From positions 14,753 through 78,752 of the forward strand of contig CABIZO010000009.1 in NCBI GenBank assembly GCA_902363255.1: DNA of 64,000 nt, read 5' to 3'. Under the pieces are notes generated by a model that made no database searches, was not told where the DNA came from, and saw only the letters and a program-made list of their open reading frames with translations. Shown here piece after piece: positions 26,452 to 35,199 of the stretch (within the stretch, counting starts at the first letter, position 1; each line of letters opens with the position of its first letter). Position numbers and translations under genes: made by a program. The DNA comes from Peptostreptococcaceae bacterium (GTDB lineage: Bacteria > Bacillota > Clostridia > Peptostreptococcales > Peptostreptococcaceae).

Positions 26452-26481
26452 GAATAAATTAGAATATTTATAGCTAATCTA
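26452..26481 (+). promoter_or_regulatory. Possible sigma-G-type promoter of sleC
   Basis: GAATA (26452-26456), an 18-bp spacer and TAATCTA (26475-26481), about 20 bases before the sleC start. This resembles the forespore pattern GNATR-N17/18-CATNNTA, with five of seven matches at the -10. Forespore expression is what is known for sleC; the site itself is a reading by eye. Confidence 0.45.
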
Positions 26482-26501
26482 TAAATAAAAGGGGTGATTA
26501 T

Positions 26502-27773
26502 ATGCAAGATGGTTTTTTAACGGTTAGTGTTATAGACGCTTCGACAAATAGACCAATACAAAATGCCACTATAAATATATATGGCATGGATGATGAACAA
26601 AATAACACTGGTATAGTGTTTGAAAATTTAAGAACAGATGAATCTGGTCAAGTAAGAAATTTAACTTTAGCTGCACCTAATATTGAGTATTCCCTTCAAC
26701 CATCAAACGTAAAACCGTATAGCGAATATATTGTTGAAGTTATAGCTGAAGGGTTTGAGACAGTAATAATAAATGGTACTCAAATCTTACCTGTTGTTGA
26801 AGCGTTACAAGATGTACCTGTAGGAACACTTAGAAAAAATAGAAACAAAATAAAGAGACAAACTGAGGTAATTTATGATATTGCTGCCCATACTCTATGG
26901 GGAAATTTCCCACCAAAAATACCTGAAAGTAGTTTAAAGCCATTACCTCCACCAACAGGTTTTGTTGTTTTAGATGAACCAGTTGTTCCAGAGTTTATCG
27001 TAGTTCATGATGGATTACCTGAAGATACAAATGCTCCAAATTATTGGGTTCCTTTTAGAGATTATATAAAAAATGTAGCGTCTTCTGAAATTTATTCAAC
27101 ATGGCCTGATCAAACAATATATGCAAATGTAATAGCAATAATTTCTTTCACACTAAATAGAGTTTTTACAGAATGGTATAGAAATAAAGGATATCAGTTT
27201 ACAATAACGTCTTCTACTGCCTATGACCATAAATATATCCATAATAGAAATGTATTTGACAATATAAGCGTAATTGTGGATGAAATATTTAACACATTTA
27301 TTAGAAGACCTCCTACAGCAAGACAGCCACTACTTGCACAATATTGTGATGGACAAAAATCTCAATGTCCTGACCAAATGACTCAGTGGGGAAGCAAAGA
27401 TTTAGGAGATCAAGGTATGAATTACGAACAGATTTTGAAATACTTCTACGGTGATAATATTGTATTCTCACAAGCTAACGTAGTAAGTGGTGTCCCTGTA
27501 TCTTTTCCGGGGTTCACACTACAATTAGGCTCTGACAATTCCTATGTTAGAACTATACAAAATCAGTTAAATGCTATCTCTAATTCTTATCCAGCTATTG
27601 AGAAAGTTCCTGAAGATGGTGTATTTGGAGAACAAACAGAAAATGCAGTAAAGAAATTCCAAGAAGTTTTTAACTTACCTCAAACAGGTGTAGTTGATTT
27701 TAAAACATGGTACGCGATTTCTAGAATATACGTTGCAACTACCAAAATAGCATCATTAAATCCTGTAATTTAA
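26502..27773 (+). CDS. sleC: Spore cortex-lytic enzyme SleC
   Basis: 423 residues, the size of clostridial SleC. Residues 1-100 form a carboxypeptidase-regulatory-like pre/pro region (FLTVSVIDASTNRPIQNATI). The middle contains a SpoIID/LytB-like catalytic domain (QPLLAQYCDGQKSQCP...MTQWGSKDLGDQGMNYEQIL). The last 80 residues are a peptidoglycan-binding-1 domain (VRTIQNQLNAI ... DGVFGEQTENAVKKFQ). SleC is stored as a zymogen in the spore and cleaved by Csp proteases on germination, then degrades cortex muramic-lactam peptidoglycan. No csp genes are nearby. There is no secretion signal, as expected for a forespore or mother-cell assembled protein. The start has AAAAGGGGTG upstream. Confidence 0.9.
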   Translation: MQDGFLTVSVIDASTNRPIQNATINIYGMDDEQNNTGIVFENLRTDESGQVRNLTLAAPNIEYSLQPSNVKPYSEYIVEVIAEGFETVIINGTQILPVVEALQDVPVGTLRKNRNKIKRQTEVIYDIAAHTLWGNFPPKIPESSLKPLPPPTGFVVLDEPVVPEFIVVHDGLPEDTNAPNYWVPFRDYIKNVASSEIYSTWPDQTIYANVIAIISFTLNRVFTEWYRNKGYQFTITSSTAYDHKYIHNRNVFDNISVIVDEIFNTFIRRPPTARQPLLAQYCDGQKSQCPDQMTQWGSKDLGDQGMNYEQILKYFYGDNIVFSQANVVSGVPVSFPGFTLQLGSDNSYVRTIQNQLNAISNSYPAIEKVPEDGVFGEQTENAVKKFQEVFNLPQTGVVDFKTWYAISRIYVATTKIASLNPVI

Positions 27774-27780
27774 TAAATTA

Positions 27781-27813
27781 AAAATACTATCAGAAAAATT
27801 CTGATAGTATTTT
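27781..27813. terminator. Terminator shared by sleC and the convergent DUF3298-like gene
   Basis: Perfect 15-bp stem AAAATACTATCAGAA / TTCTGATAGTATTTT with a three-base loop and A/T-runs on both sides; it serves both convergent transcripts. Confidence 0.9.
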
Positions 27814-28451
27814 TATATAACCAAATCTAAATAATCTTGGGAAATGTGATTTTTTATATTTTCTACTATTATCGGAAACTCTGGAATTCCCGCAGCATAA
27901 GGTGCTATATCATATAAGTCGAAATATATTACTATATTTCCATCCTCCAAATAGAATTTTTGATTTTCTTTTATTCCATAAAAATCATACACCTTATCTA
28001 GGTCCTTTTCTTTCTTACCTAATTCTTCAATTTGCTTTTCTATTTCATTATTAATAATTATTTTATAATCTACTCCTTGCTTAAAAATTTCCTTAAGTGT
28101 TAAATTCTTTCCGCTCCTTAAATCAAAATTATATGGTATATATTCATAGTATCCATGAGCTCCACCACTGTATTTGTAATATTTAACAAGGATGCTTATT
28201 ATATTAGAAGTATTTTTTTTCACTTCAAAAGATGCATCTGCAATAAATCTACTTTCATCTAATTCAAAATCCTCTAAAAAACTTTGCGCTTCCTTTAAGG
28301 ATTCTTCATAAAAATTTAAAATATCATCTTTTATTCTTTGGTTAATCATGTCATCTATTTTAGGGTTCCCACTATTTACAACAGGTATTTCAAGTGTACT
28401 CTTTAAATACTTATTTTGCTTTTTTATTACTTCTTTATTAACAGAAGTTAA
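27813..28451 (-). pseudogene. C-terminal part of a frameshifted DUF4163/DUF3298-like protein
   Basis: The reading frame 28451-27813 continues the protein begun at 29178 after a shift of one base in a ten-A run (28450-28459). Upstream of the first in-frame ATG (28349) there is no ribosome binding site, yet the frame is open and coherent back to the A-run (L T S V N K E V ... LEIPVVNSGNP), where the upstream gene stops. The domain is DUF4163/DUF3298-like, as in RsiV-type anti-sigma factors (YKYSGGAHGYYEYIPYNFDL, then a second lobe ending in PEFPIIVENIKNHI). With nine A instead of ten, one gene of about 455 codons would result. It may be a broken gene, a phase-variable gene, one rescued by slippage, or a sequencing artefact. 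Confidence 0.7.
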
Positions 28452-29178
28452 AAAAAAAATTATTAAATGCCTCTATTTTGTTTTTAAATACATCATAAGG
28501 TATTTTAAACTCGTATTTAGTATCATCTTGACTTTGTTTATATGGATTAAAATAAATATTAATATATCTATCTTCTATATAATAATTTGTATTCTTATCA
28601 ATATTTAAATTACTATATAGCGGATGTTTTTCTGTTATTCCCTTTTGAATAGTTTCTGTTATAACCCTACTATAATCATCATTACCTTTTAAAAACTCAT
28701 CTAAATAGATCCTATTACCACTCTTTAAGTTAAAAACATAACTATCTTTTTCTAGCTTATAGTCATTTTCTCCCCACGTTATATTTTTTTCTATAATTAT
28801 ATTAATCATATTTTCATCTTCAAATACAACATTATAATTAATACTTATAGCTCTCTTTTCACTGTATGTATTCATTTTATTTATTTGTCTTTGAACATTA
28901 ATATATTCTTTTATATTTTTTTTAATGTAAGAATTAATATTCTTTTCTACATCTTTATTATCATAATGTATACTAGGCACTCTAAACTTAATAGTTAAGT
29001 TTTCATCATTAATTTGTGACTTTTCATCCGTTATCTTTACAACTTTTAATCCTTCTTGGATATTATTTTGTATTTTTGCCATCATAGATGTAAAATCTAT
29101 ATTTTTTATCAATGACAATAACAGTAATCCTAATGTTAAGAATAAAATTGGTTTTATAAAATTCTTTAAGTCCTTCAT
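28438..29178 (-). CDS. Membrane-anchored DUF3298-like protein, N-terminal part of a split gene
   Basis: 246 residues from the ATG at 29178, which follows AGGAGG. A hydrophobic anchor (about 10-28: IKPILFLTLGLLLLSLI) is followed by an extracellular region with a DUF4163/DUF3298-like fold, including the pattern LKSGNRIYLDEFLKGNDDY and a C-terminal YIEDRYINIYFNPY. The last three codons (N F C) and the stop come only from reading through the ten-A run in the wrong frame. The true protein probably carries a second copy of the same fold from the next frame. Function unknown; related proteins include anti-sigma factor RsiV and lysozyme-binding domains, but no sigma factor gene is adjacent. Confidence 0.7.
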   Translation of the reverse strand: MKDLKNFIKPILFLTLGLLLLSLIKNIDFTSMMAKIQNNIQEGLKVVKITDEKSQINDENLTIKFRVPSIHYDNKDVEKNINSYIKKNIKEYINVQRQINKMNTYSEKRAISINYNVVFEDENMINIIIEKNITWGENDYKLEKDSYVFNLKSGNRIYLDEFLKGNDDYSRVITETIQKGITEKHPLYSNLNIDKNTNYYIEDRYINIYFNPYKQSQDDTKYEFKIPYDVFKNKIEAFNNFFFNFC

Positions 29179-29250
29179 TAAATTTCCTCCTAAATATAAT
29201 TCCTTATTAGGTTTAGGAGTTTTATAAATTTTATCCATTTATTTTATAAA

Positions 29251-29284
29251 AAAATACTTATAGGTTAATACCTATAAGTATTTT
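29251..29284 (-). terminator. Terminator of the DUF445 operon
   Basis: Perfect 14-bp stem AAAATACTTATAGG / CCTATAAGTATTTT with a six-base loop and a T-run, immediately after the large gene. Confidence 0.88.
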
Positions 29285-29286
29285 TT

Positions 29287-32200
29287 CTAATCTTTAAATA
29301 ATTTATATTGAGATTCTTTTACTCGAGAATCAATTTTTTTCGTGTATATTAAATCTATTGCAAATAGTACTATTGATAAATATACATTTACTCCAAATAT
29401 CAAACCAAATGCACCATAAATATAAAGTTTTATAAAGAAGTCTCCAGCAAATGATTTGAATAATTCATGAATCTCTTTCGGATGCATTTTATCTACTTCT
29501 TCCATAGTTATACTTTGAAGATCTAGACTTCTTAATATTGGTATTATATTTTTTTCTAATGTATTAAATCCAGCATCTATAATATTATCTGTAATATAAA
29601 GCTTAAATTCTTTTGATATAAATATTAATTTATTGTCTAATAATTTATCTATAATAGAATCTACAATAACTTTATTTTTATCATTAAAATCTTTATTTTC
29701 AAAAAGTAAATTTAAAGCATTGTACATATCTTTCTCAAGAGTATCCATATCTAATATATCGCTTAATTTACTATTTCTTATAGATGAAATATATATACTT
29801 CTACATATTTGTATTATATGATATTTTATAACTTCACTACTATTAACCCTTTCTAGTAAATTATCTACAATATATGTTAAATCATTATTGTTTAATTCCC
29901 ATGATATTTCTACTAAACTAATCGAGTAAAAATGCTTCATTATTTTTTCTTCTATCAATCCACTTACAAATTCATTAACATCTTCCTTATTATTATTTAA
30001 ATTATTAATAATATTGTTTGTTACCATATTAGCTATATATTTATATTTATCATAAGCTTGTTGTATATTAGCTACTTCTACTACTTCACTTATGTTTTTA
30101 ACTTTAATATCACATACATTGCTTATAATTAAATCTGAAACATTATGCATATTTGTTTTAAAATCTTCATTTTGTTTCAATGCAAAAACTAGCCTATCTA
30201 ATAATAAATTTGCATTGATTTCTGTAGATTTTATTCCTAAGTTTTTAACTTTACTTGAGTAGATTTCCTTTTCAACATAGTTATATAAAATTACAGATAG
30301 CTTATCTTTGTCTTCCTCTATCAATGTTTCTACTTTATTATCAATTACTATAGTAATTACATCTCTTACAAGACCATCTCCATCAGCAAAATCATAAGCC
30401 ATTTTTACAAAGAAATTAAGGTTTTTCCTTACAATTTTTATTACCATAGAAGATACTAAATCCTTATTATCTTTTAAATATAAGATTAATTTTTTACTAG
30501 CTATATCAGTAATATTATATATATTACTATCTAATTTTTCTTTTATTTTTCCATCAAATACTTCATCAAATCTTTTTTCTTCTTGAAGCTCTGTTGATAA
30601 ATAGTCTTGTAAATAATTATTTAATTGTTCTTTTAAACCTATTAAAATAATATTCATAAATTTATCTGTTTTAATACTGTTTTGTATATTTAAAAGAGAT
30701 TTTTCACTTATTATATCTTTTATAGGCTTGTCCATTATAATATTATAAGTTTTTTCATTTCTAAAGACTATATTTTTTATCATATCCTCTACAAATGAGT
30801 TTTCCATACTCTTATCTATATAATCTTTTATATCTTTATCTATCTTATTATTAAGAATATCAATTAACTCTTCTGGCAATACTTCTCCCAAAGATTTATT
30901 TGTTTTTAATTTAGTCTCTAAGTATTCTATTATTTTATTTTCTTTATGACTTATCTTACTTATTAATTCATCAGCTTTGCTATTAATAAAATCTATTGAT
31001 ACAAATTTTCCACCTTCTACTGGGGATAATTGATTCCCAATATTTTTACATATTTTCTCATTATTTGTTTTAAGTAATTTTAATATAGTTTCATATGTTT
31101 TCTTAACTAAGCTGTGCTTTTTATTTCTAATATAGTTTAGCATCACCATATAATTACTATCTTTTATAGTAGATATAATATTATTCTTAAAATTATCTCT
31201 TTGTAAATTAAAAGAGCTTATAATTCTATCTCCACTTAGCAATTCATCATCAATAAAATATGCCATACCTGATGCAAAACTATCTTTGTGAGAAGGTATA
31301 TACCCTATAGAAAATACTTTAAATAAAGGTATTTTCGAAATAAACTTATTTTTTTCATATGGACAGAATATCATCCAAAGAGCAATAACATTAGTCATAA
31401 CCCCTACCACACCCATAAGAATGCATGCAATTAAAGTATTTGGAATATTATTATAAAATCCATAATTTCCGTTAATGTTATTTATAGTTATACCAAATAT
31501 AAGACCCACAATAGTTCCTAAAAAGGCTCCAAAGATTGATAATGGTTTCAATTGTTTTCCCATAAAACTTTGAGCAATATTACAAATTTCATCTTCATCT
31601 AATTTAATAAGATTATCATAAATTAACTTTTTAACTCTTCCATCTACTATAATCGGTAAATTATCTTTTATATTATCATATAATTTATTACTAATTTCTT
31701 TAGGTAAATCTTCCTTACTATTTATTTTATTAATTATATCTTTTACCTCATAAGTTTTATATTTATCAATTTTATTTTTAGCAAAATCTGCAGTTTTTTC
31801 AGATATTGAATTTATTATTTTTTCTTCATTATCATTTAATATATCTTGTATTTTTATATTTTTAATATAATTACTTATTTGTTTATTAATATTTTTCTTA
31901 TAACTAGAATCATTATTATTTAAAATATTAACTATTTTATTAGGTAATATAGATGAATAATTATCAACTTTATTCTTACTAAATACATCTTTTATCTTAC
32001 TATCTAGCAATGAATCTATTTTATTATGAACTAAATTAAATATAGATTTATCTAAGTATGACAAAATTTTAGACTTGTTATTAATTATTAAATCATAAAG
32101 TTTTGGTTTAATAAATTTATTAAACAATTTGTTTAAATCTTGATCTACTAACTTATTTAAAGTCTTTGAAGTTTCTCTTTTTAAGAAAAGTTTAGATAAT

Positions 32201-33540
32201 TCTTTTCCTTCCGTATTCCACTTATCTTGTATTAGATTTACTACCTTTTCCTCATTTATTAGATTATTTTCTTCTAATAATATTACTAGGTCTTTAATTT
32301 TTGTTTCTTCCAAAAACTTAATTATTTTAGAATATAGCTTATAAGAATTTTCTTCACTTATTTTGTATTCGTCTAAGAAAGTTATTATTTTGTCTACTAT
32401 CTGATTTTTATATGCAAAGTCAACAAGCATAGAGTCCTTAACTTTTGAAATCATAGATTTTCGCAAATCATCGTCAATATTATCAATACTTTCTAATATT
32501 GACTCATCTATTAGATTTTCTATTTTTATTTTGTTATTACTTATCCATGATGATAAATATGGTATAGCTTTTTTTACTAAATCTATTATATACTCACTAG
32601 AAACTCTTCCAAAATGAATCGGTAGAACTTCAAAAACAGTTAATTCTATATCCTTTGCAGAAATAAATATTTCTTCAATTACATTTTCTAAGGTTTGTTT
32701 TCCCTCATCTGATTTTATAAGTTCATCTAATTTTTCATATATAATTAAATTTAATTTATCAAATTCTTCTTCACTCAAGATATCATCTATTGTTTTAGAT
32801 CCTATAGTTTTTTGAAGTTCTTTTAATAAAGTTTTTATATCTATTAATGATAAAGACTTATCTACAATTGACTTCGTTTCTTTTTTACTGCCTAAAACCT
32901 CATCAATAGCATTCATTATTTCACAACTAATAATTCTTGTTACCTTTTCTCCACTTTCTGGGCTTATTAATTGATTTAAATATACTTCTCCATGTTCTTC
33001 ATATAAATCATTTAATAAGTGTCTTAATTCTTCATTGGAACCAACATTATTAATAATTTCTTTATAAGCATAGTCAGCTATAAAGGCTATTTGCTTTTCA
33101 CTTAATAAATTTTCTAATTTTACATGCTCACCAAAATTATTCATTAATTTTGGTAATACTTCTTTTAAGTTATTTATTAAAAATTCTTCTCCGCTTATTA
33201 AAGTTTCATTCCATCCTGGTATTTCTTCTATTTTTTTATTTTCAAAAACATCATATAAGGATTCTTTAAAAAAGTCTTTACCAACATTTTGCATAGCTAT
33301 TTTAAAGTCTTCCCCTAAAACCTTATTTCTTAAAGTTTCTGAATTAATTATATCTCTTTCTACTAAGTCACTTATCTCTTCTATAAACTTCTCTTTATTT
33401 TTCTTTACTGCTCCGCCAATTTTTAATGGTGTATATTCTTTGAATATCATATTAACAGCATATTTATTTGTAATATAACCTGCTACACCACTTGAGAAAG
33501 CCTGTAGTAATAGAAAAAGTCCATTTTCTAATGTAATCAT
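29287..33540 (-). CDS. Very large DUF445-family membrane protein
   Basis: About 1417 residues, several times the usual 200-450 of DUF445 proteins. The N-terminus has a hydrophobic helix and the DUF445 signature AGYITNKYAVNMIF (about 20-35). A second copy sits in the middle (about 670-750), with two hydrophobic helices and GVMTNVIALWMIFCPYEKN followed by IPLFKVFSIGYIPSHKD. The C-terminus has another pair of helices ending in IDLIYTKKIDSR. Between them lie two long helical regions of about 600 residues rich in Lys, Asn, Ile and Asp. The gene appears to be two DUF445 units joined in tandem, with large cytoplasmic or extracellular arms. The chosen start is the ATG at 33540 after AGGTGG. It shares an operon with the ArsR gene. 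Function unknown. Confidence 0.85.
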   Translation of the reverse strand: MITLENGLFLLLQAFSSGVAGYITNKYAVNMIFKEYTPLKIGGAVKKNKEKFIEEISDLVERDIINSETLRNKVLGEDFKIAMQNVGKDFFKESLYDVFENKKIEEIPGWNETLISGEEFLINNLKEVLPKLMNNFGEHVKLENLLSEKQIAFIADYAYKEIINNVGSNEELRHLLNDLYEEHGEVYLNQLISPESGEKVTRIISCEIMNAIDEVLGSKKETKSIVDKSLSLIDIKTLLKELQKTIGSKTIDDILSEEEFDKLNLIIYEKLDELIKSDEGKQTLENVIEEIFISAKDIELTVFEVLPIHFGRVSSEYIIDLVKKAIPYLSSWISNNKIKIENLIDESILESIDNIDDDLRKSMISKVKDSMLVDFAYKNQIVDKIITFLDEYKISEENSYKLYSKIIKFLEETKIKDLVILLEENNLINEEKVVNLIQDKWNTEGKELSKLFLKRETSKTLNKLVDQDLNKLFNKFIKPKLYDLIINNKSKILSYLDKSIFNLVHNKIDSLLDSKIKDVFSKNKVDNYSSILPNKIVNILNNNDSSYKKNINKQISNYIKNIKIQDILNDNEEKIINSISEKTADFAKNKIDKYKTYEVKDIINKINSKEDLPKEISNKLYDNIKDNLPIIVDGRVKKLIYDNLIKLDEDEICNIAQSFMGKQLKPLSIFGAFLGTIVGLIFGITINNINGNYGFYNNIPNTLIACILMGVVGVMTNVIALWMIFCPYEKNKFISKIPLFKVFSIGYIPSHKDSFASGMAYFIDDELLSGDRIISSFNLQRDNFKNNIISTIKDSNYMVMLNYIRNKKHSLVKKTYETILKLLKTNNEKICKNIGNQLSPVEGGKFVSIDFINSKADELISKISHKENKIIEYLETKLKTNKSLGEVLPEELIDILNNKIDKDIKDYIDKSMENSFVEDMIKNIVFRNEKTYNIIMDKPIKDIISEKSLLNIQNSIKTDKFMNIILIGLKEQLNNYLQDYLSTELQEEKRFDEVFDGKIKEKLDSNIYNITDIASKKLILYLKDNKDLVSSMVIKIVRKNLNFFVKMAYDFADGDGLVRDVITIVIDNKVETLIEEDKDKLSVILYNYVEKEIYSSKVKNLGIKSTEINANLLLDRLVFALKQNEDFKTNMHNVSDLIISNVCDIKVKNISEVVEVANIQQAYDKYKYIANMVTNNIINNLNNNKEDVNEFVSGLIEEKIMKHFYSISLVEISWELNNNDLTYIVDNLLERVNSSEVIKYHIIQICRSIYISSIRNSKLSDILDMDTLEKDMYNALNLLFENKDFNDKNKVIVDSIIDKLLDNKLIFISKEFKLYITDNIIDAGFNTLEKNIIPILRSLDLQSITMEEVDKMHPKEIHELFKSFAGDFFIKLYIYGAFGLIFGVNVYLSIVLFAIDLIYTKKIDSRVKESQYKLFKD

Positions 33541-33579
33541 ATTTACCACCTATCTGTCTTTTAAATTTTTTACTTAATA

Positions 33580-33861
33580 TTATATGATATAATTCTCTTT
33601 TAGCATTTGTAGTATACTTTTAACTTTTTGATCTTTCACAAAATAAGTTATATTTAGACCATCCTTACTACTATCTAGCAATTCATGCGCTTTTAGTATG
33701 GATAAATGCTGAGATAATCCTGATTGAGTTATATTATTCAACTTTTTATTTAACTCTCCAACTGTCATCGGCTTTTCTATTAAATAATATAAGACTAATA
33801 ATCTATTTTCATTAGCTAATACTTTTAATTGTCTAGCTAGTTTTTTTGCTTTTTCTTCCAC
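33580..33861 (-). CDS. Small ArsR-family repressor
   Basis: A 93-residue winged-helix protein: LKVLANENRLLVLYYLIEKP, then MTVGELNKKLN...TQSGLSQHLSILKAHELL as recognition helix and wing. Only the helix-turn-helix core is present, and there are no cysteines for metal binding. The start is a GTG at 33861 preceded by GAGGGA. It is the first gene of a two-gene operon with the 1417-residue DUF445 protein, 39 bp apart. A long inverted repeat overlaps its promoter, consistent with autoregulation. The inducing signal is unknown. Confidence 0.88.
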   Translation of the reverse strand: MEEKAKKLARQLKVLANENRLLVLYYLIEKPMTVGELNKKLNNITQSGLSQHLSILKAHELLDSSKDGLNITYFVKDQKVKSILQMLKENYII

Positions 33862-33905
33862 TATTAAGTTCCCTCTCTATTTATTATGTTTATTATATTC
33901 TTTCC

Positions 33906-33957
33906 ATTATTAAATTTAAGTATATTAGCAATAACTAATATACTTAAATTTAATAAT
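33906..33957. promoter_or_regulatory. 23-bp perfect inverted repeat, likely ArsR operator
   Basis: The left arm at 33906-33928 and right arm at 33935-33957 are perfect complements (core TTAAATTTAAGTATATTAG) with a six-base CAATAA loop. It overlaps the -10 box and start point of the arsR-DUF445 operon. There is no T-run, so it is unlikely to be a simple terminator. An ArsR dimer or pair of dimers is the natural ligand. Confidence 0.7.
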
Positions 33958-33965
33958 TATGTCAA
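33937..33965 (-). promoter_or_regulatory. Promoter of the arsR-DUF445 operon
   Basis: TTGACA (33960-33965), 17-bp spacer, TATATT (33937-33942) on the minus strand, about 75 bases before the arsR start. The spacer and -10 lie inside the inverted repeat. Confidence 0.8.
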
Positions 33966-33997
33966 TATTTTACATAATCCTGCAGCTTTTTATAATA

Positions 33998-34028
33998 AAA
34001 AACTATAAGACTTAATCTTATAGTTTTT
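33998..34028 (-). terminator. Terminator after the M20 amidohydrolase gene
   Basis: Perfect stem AAAAACTATAAGA / TCTTATAGTTTTT with a five-base loop; it overlaps the stop codon of the amidohydrolase gene and has a T-run on the minus strand. Confidence 0.88.
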
Positions 34029-35181
34029 ATAAATTCAGTATCATATTATAAATTGTTATTATGGAATAAGAAAAAACCTCTTCATTAAAATCAAATTTAC
34101 TATTGTGTAAAGGATAATTTATTTCATTTTCTTTTTCAGCAAAAAATACTATCCTAACCCCTGGTATCTGCTGAAAATAATAAGCTGCATTATCACCTGC
34201 CAAATAAGGTTTTTCCCCTAGTATAAATCTATCTTTAAAAATTTCTTTTCCTATGGATGACCCTAATTCAACTAAATGCTTATCATTTATAACACTTGGC
34301 AAATGAGATTCTAAATTAACTTTTATTTTTGCCCCTGTATCCTCTGACAATAATCTTAACTTATTCTCAAGATAGTTTAATAAATATTTAAAATCATTAT
34401 TATCTATAGCCCTTAAAGTTCCTTCTAAGCGAACTTGTTCTGCCATAATGTTATTTTTTACTCCTCCATTTATCACACCTATTCCTAGTATAAAATTTAA
34501 TTTATTATTTAAGTCACTATTCATTTTATCTATGATATTAATTATTTTCCCACTAACAGATATGGCATTTATACCTTTATTAGCATCTCCCCAATGAGAT
34601 GATTTGCCTAAAACATCAATTGATACTCTTCCTATTGTTGCTGTAGATACATTTTTTTGAATCTCCATACCAATAGGCTGAGAATTAGCAAAATGAAATA
34701 TTATCATTTTATCTACTTTTGGAGATTCCAACACATTTTCTTTAATTAGCTTTTTAGCACCTTTACCCGTCTCTTCAGCTGGTTCAAAAATAAATTTTAC
34801 ATTACATTTTAACTCTTCTTTATTTTCTTTTATTAAGTGTGCCAAACCAAGGACTGTTGCAACTATTCCATCATGTCCACAAGCATGCATTACACCTTTA
34901 TTTTTAGATTTATATTCAAATAAATTCTTTTCATCTATTGGAAGAGCATCTATTTCGGCTCTTAATGCTATGGTAGTATAATTTAAATCATTAATAAGAG
35001 TTGCGACTACACCCGTATCTCCAATGACTTTATTCTCAATACCTAAATCATCTAAATATTTCATTATAAACTTACAAGTATCATATTCATTTTCACTAAC
35101 TTCTGGATATTGATGTAGATGTCTTCTTATCCTTATAACTTCCTTTATTAGTGAATCCTCTATTCTACTGTATCTTTTCAT
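34027..35181 (-). CDS. M20-family amidohydrolase
   Basis: 384 residues, metal-dependent peptidase/amidohydrolase of the M20D (HipO-type) group. Seen: IRRHLHQYPEVSENEYDT at the N-terminus, ALRAEIDALPI, HACGHDGIVATVLG with metal ligands, and FEPAEETGKGAKKLI with the catalytic glutamate pair. It hydrolyses N-acyl amino acids or peptides; the substrate cannot be assigned. The start is taken as the ATG at 35181, with GGGGA upstream; a TTG two codons earlier is equally placed. It lies 18 bp after the HAD phosphatase gene, so the two are co-transcribed. Confidence 0.9.
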   Translation of the reverse strand: MKRYSRIEDSLIKEVIRIRRHLHQYPEVSENEYDTCKFIMKYLDDLGIENKVIGDTGVVATLINDLNYTTIALRAEIDALPIDEKNLFEYKSKNKGVMHACGHDGIVATVLGLAHLIKENKEELKCNVKFIFEPAEETGKGAKKLIKENVLESPKVDKMIIFHFANSQPIGMEIQKNVSTATIGRVSIDVLGKSSHWGDANKGINAISVSGKIINIIDKMNSDLNNKLNFILGIGVINGGVKNNIMAEQVRLEGTLRAIDNNDFKYLLNYLENKLRLLSEDTGAKIKVNLESHLPSVINDKHLVELGSSIGKEIFKDRFILGEKPYLAGDNAAYYFQQIPGVRIVFFAEKENEINYPLHNSKFDFNEEVFSYSIITIYNMILNL

Positions 35182-35199
35182 ATACAAATTCCCCTCAAT

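Noticed and set aside
27813..28349. The 178-codon frame as an independent gene starting at the ATG at 28349
   Set aside because: No ribosome binding site at that ATG, and the frame is coherent upstream to the ten-A run, so it is better read as the second half of the upstream gene.
33906..33957. Long inverted repeat as a transcription terminator
   Set aside because: There is no T-run in either direction and it overlaps a good promoter, so an operator is the better reading.
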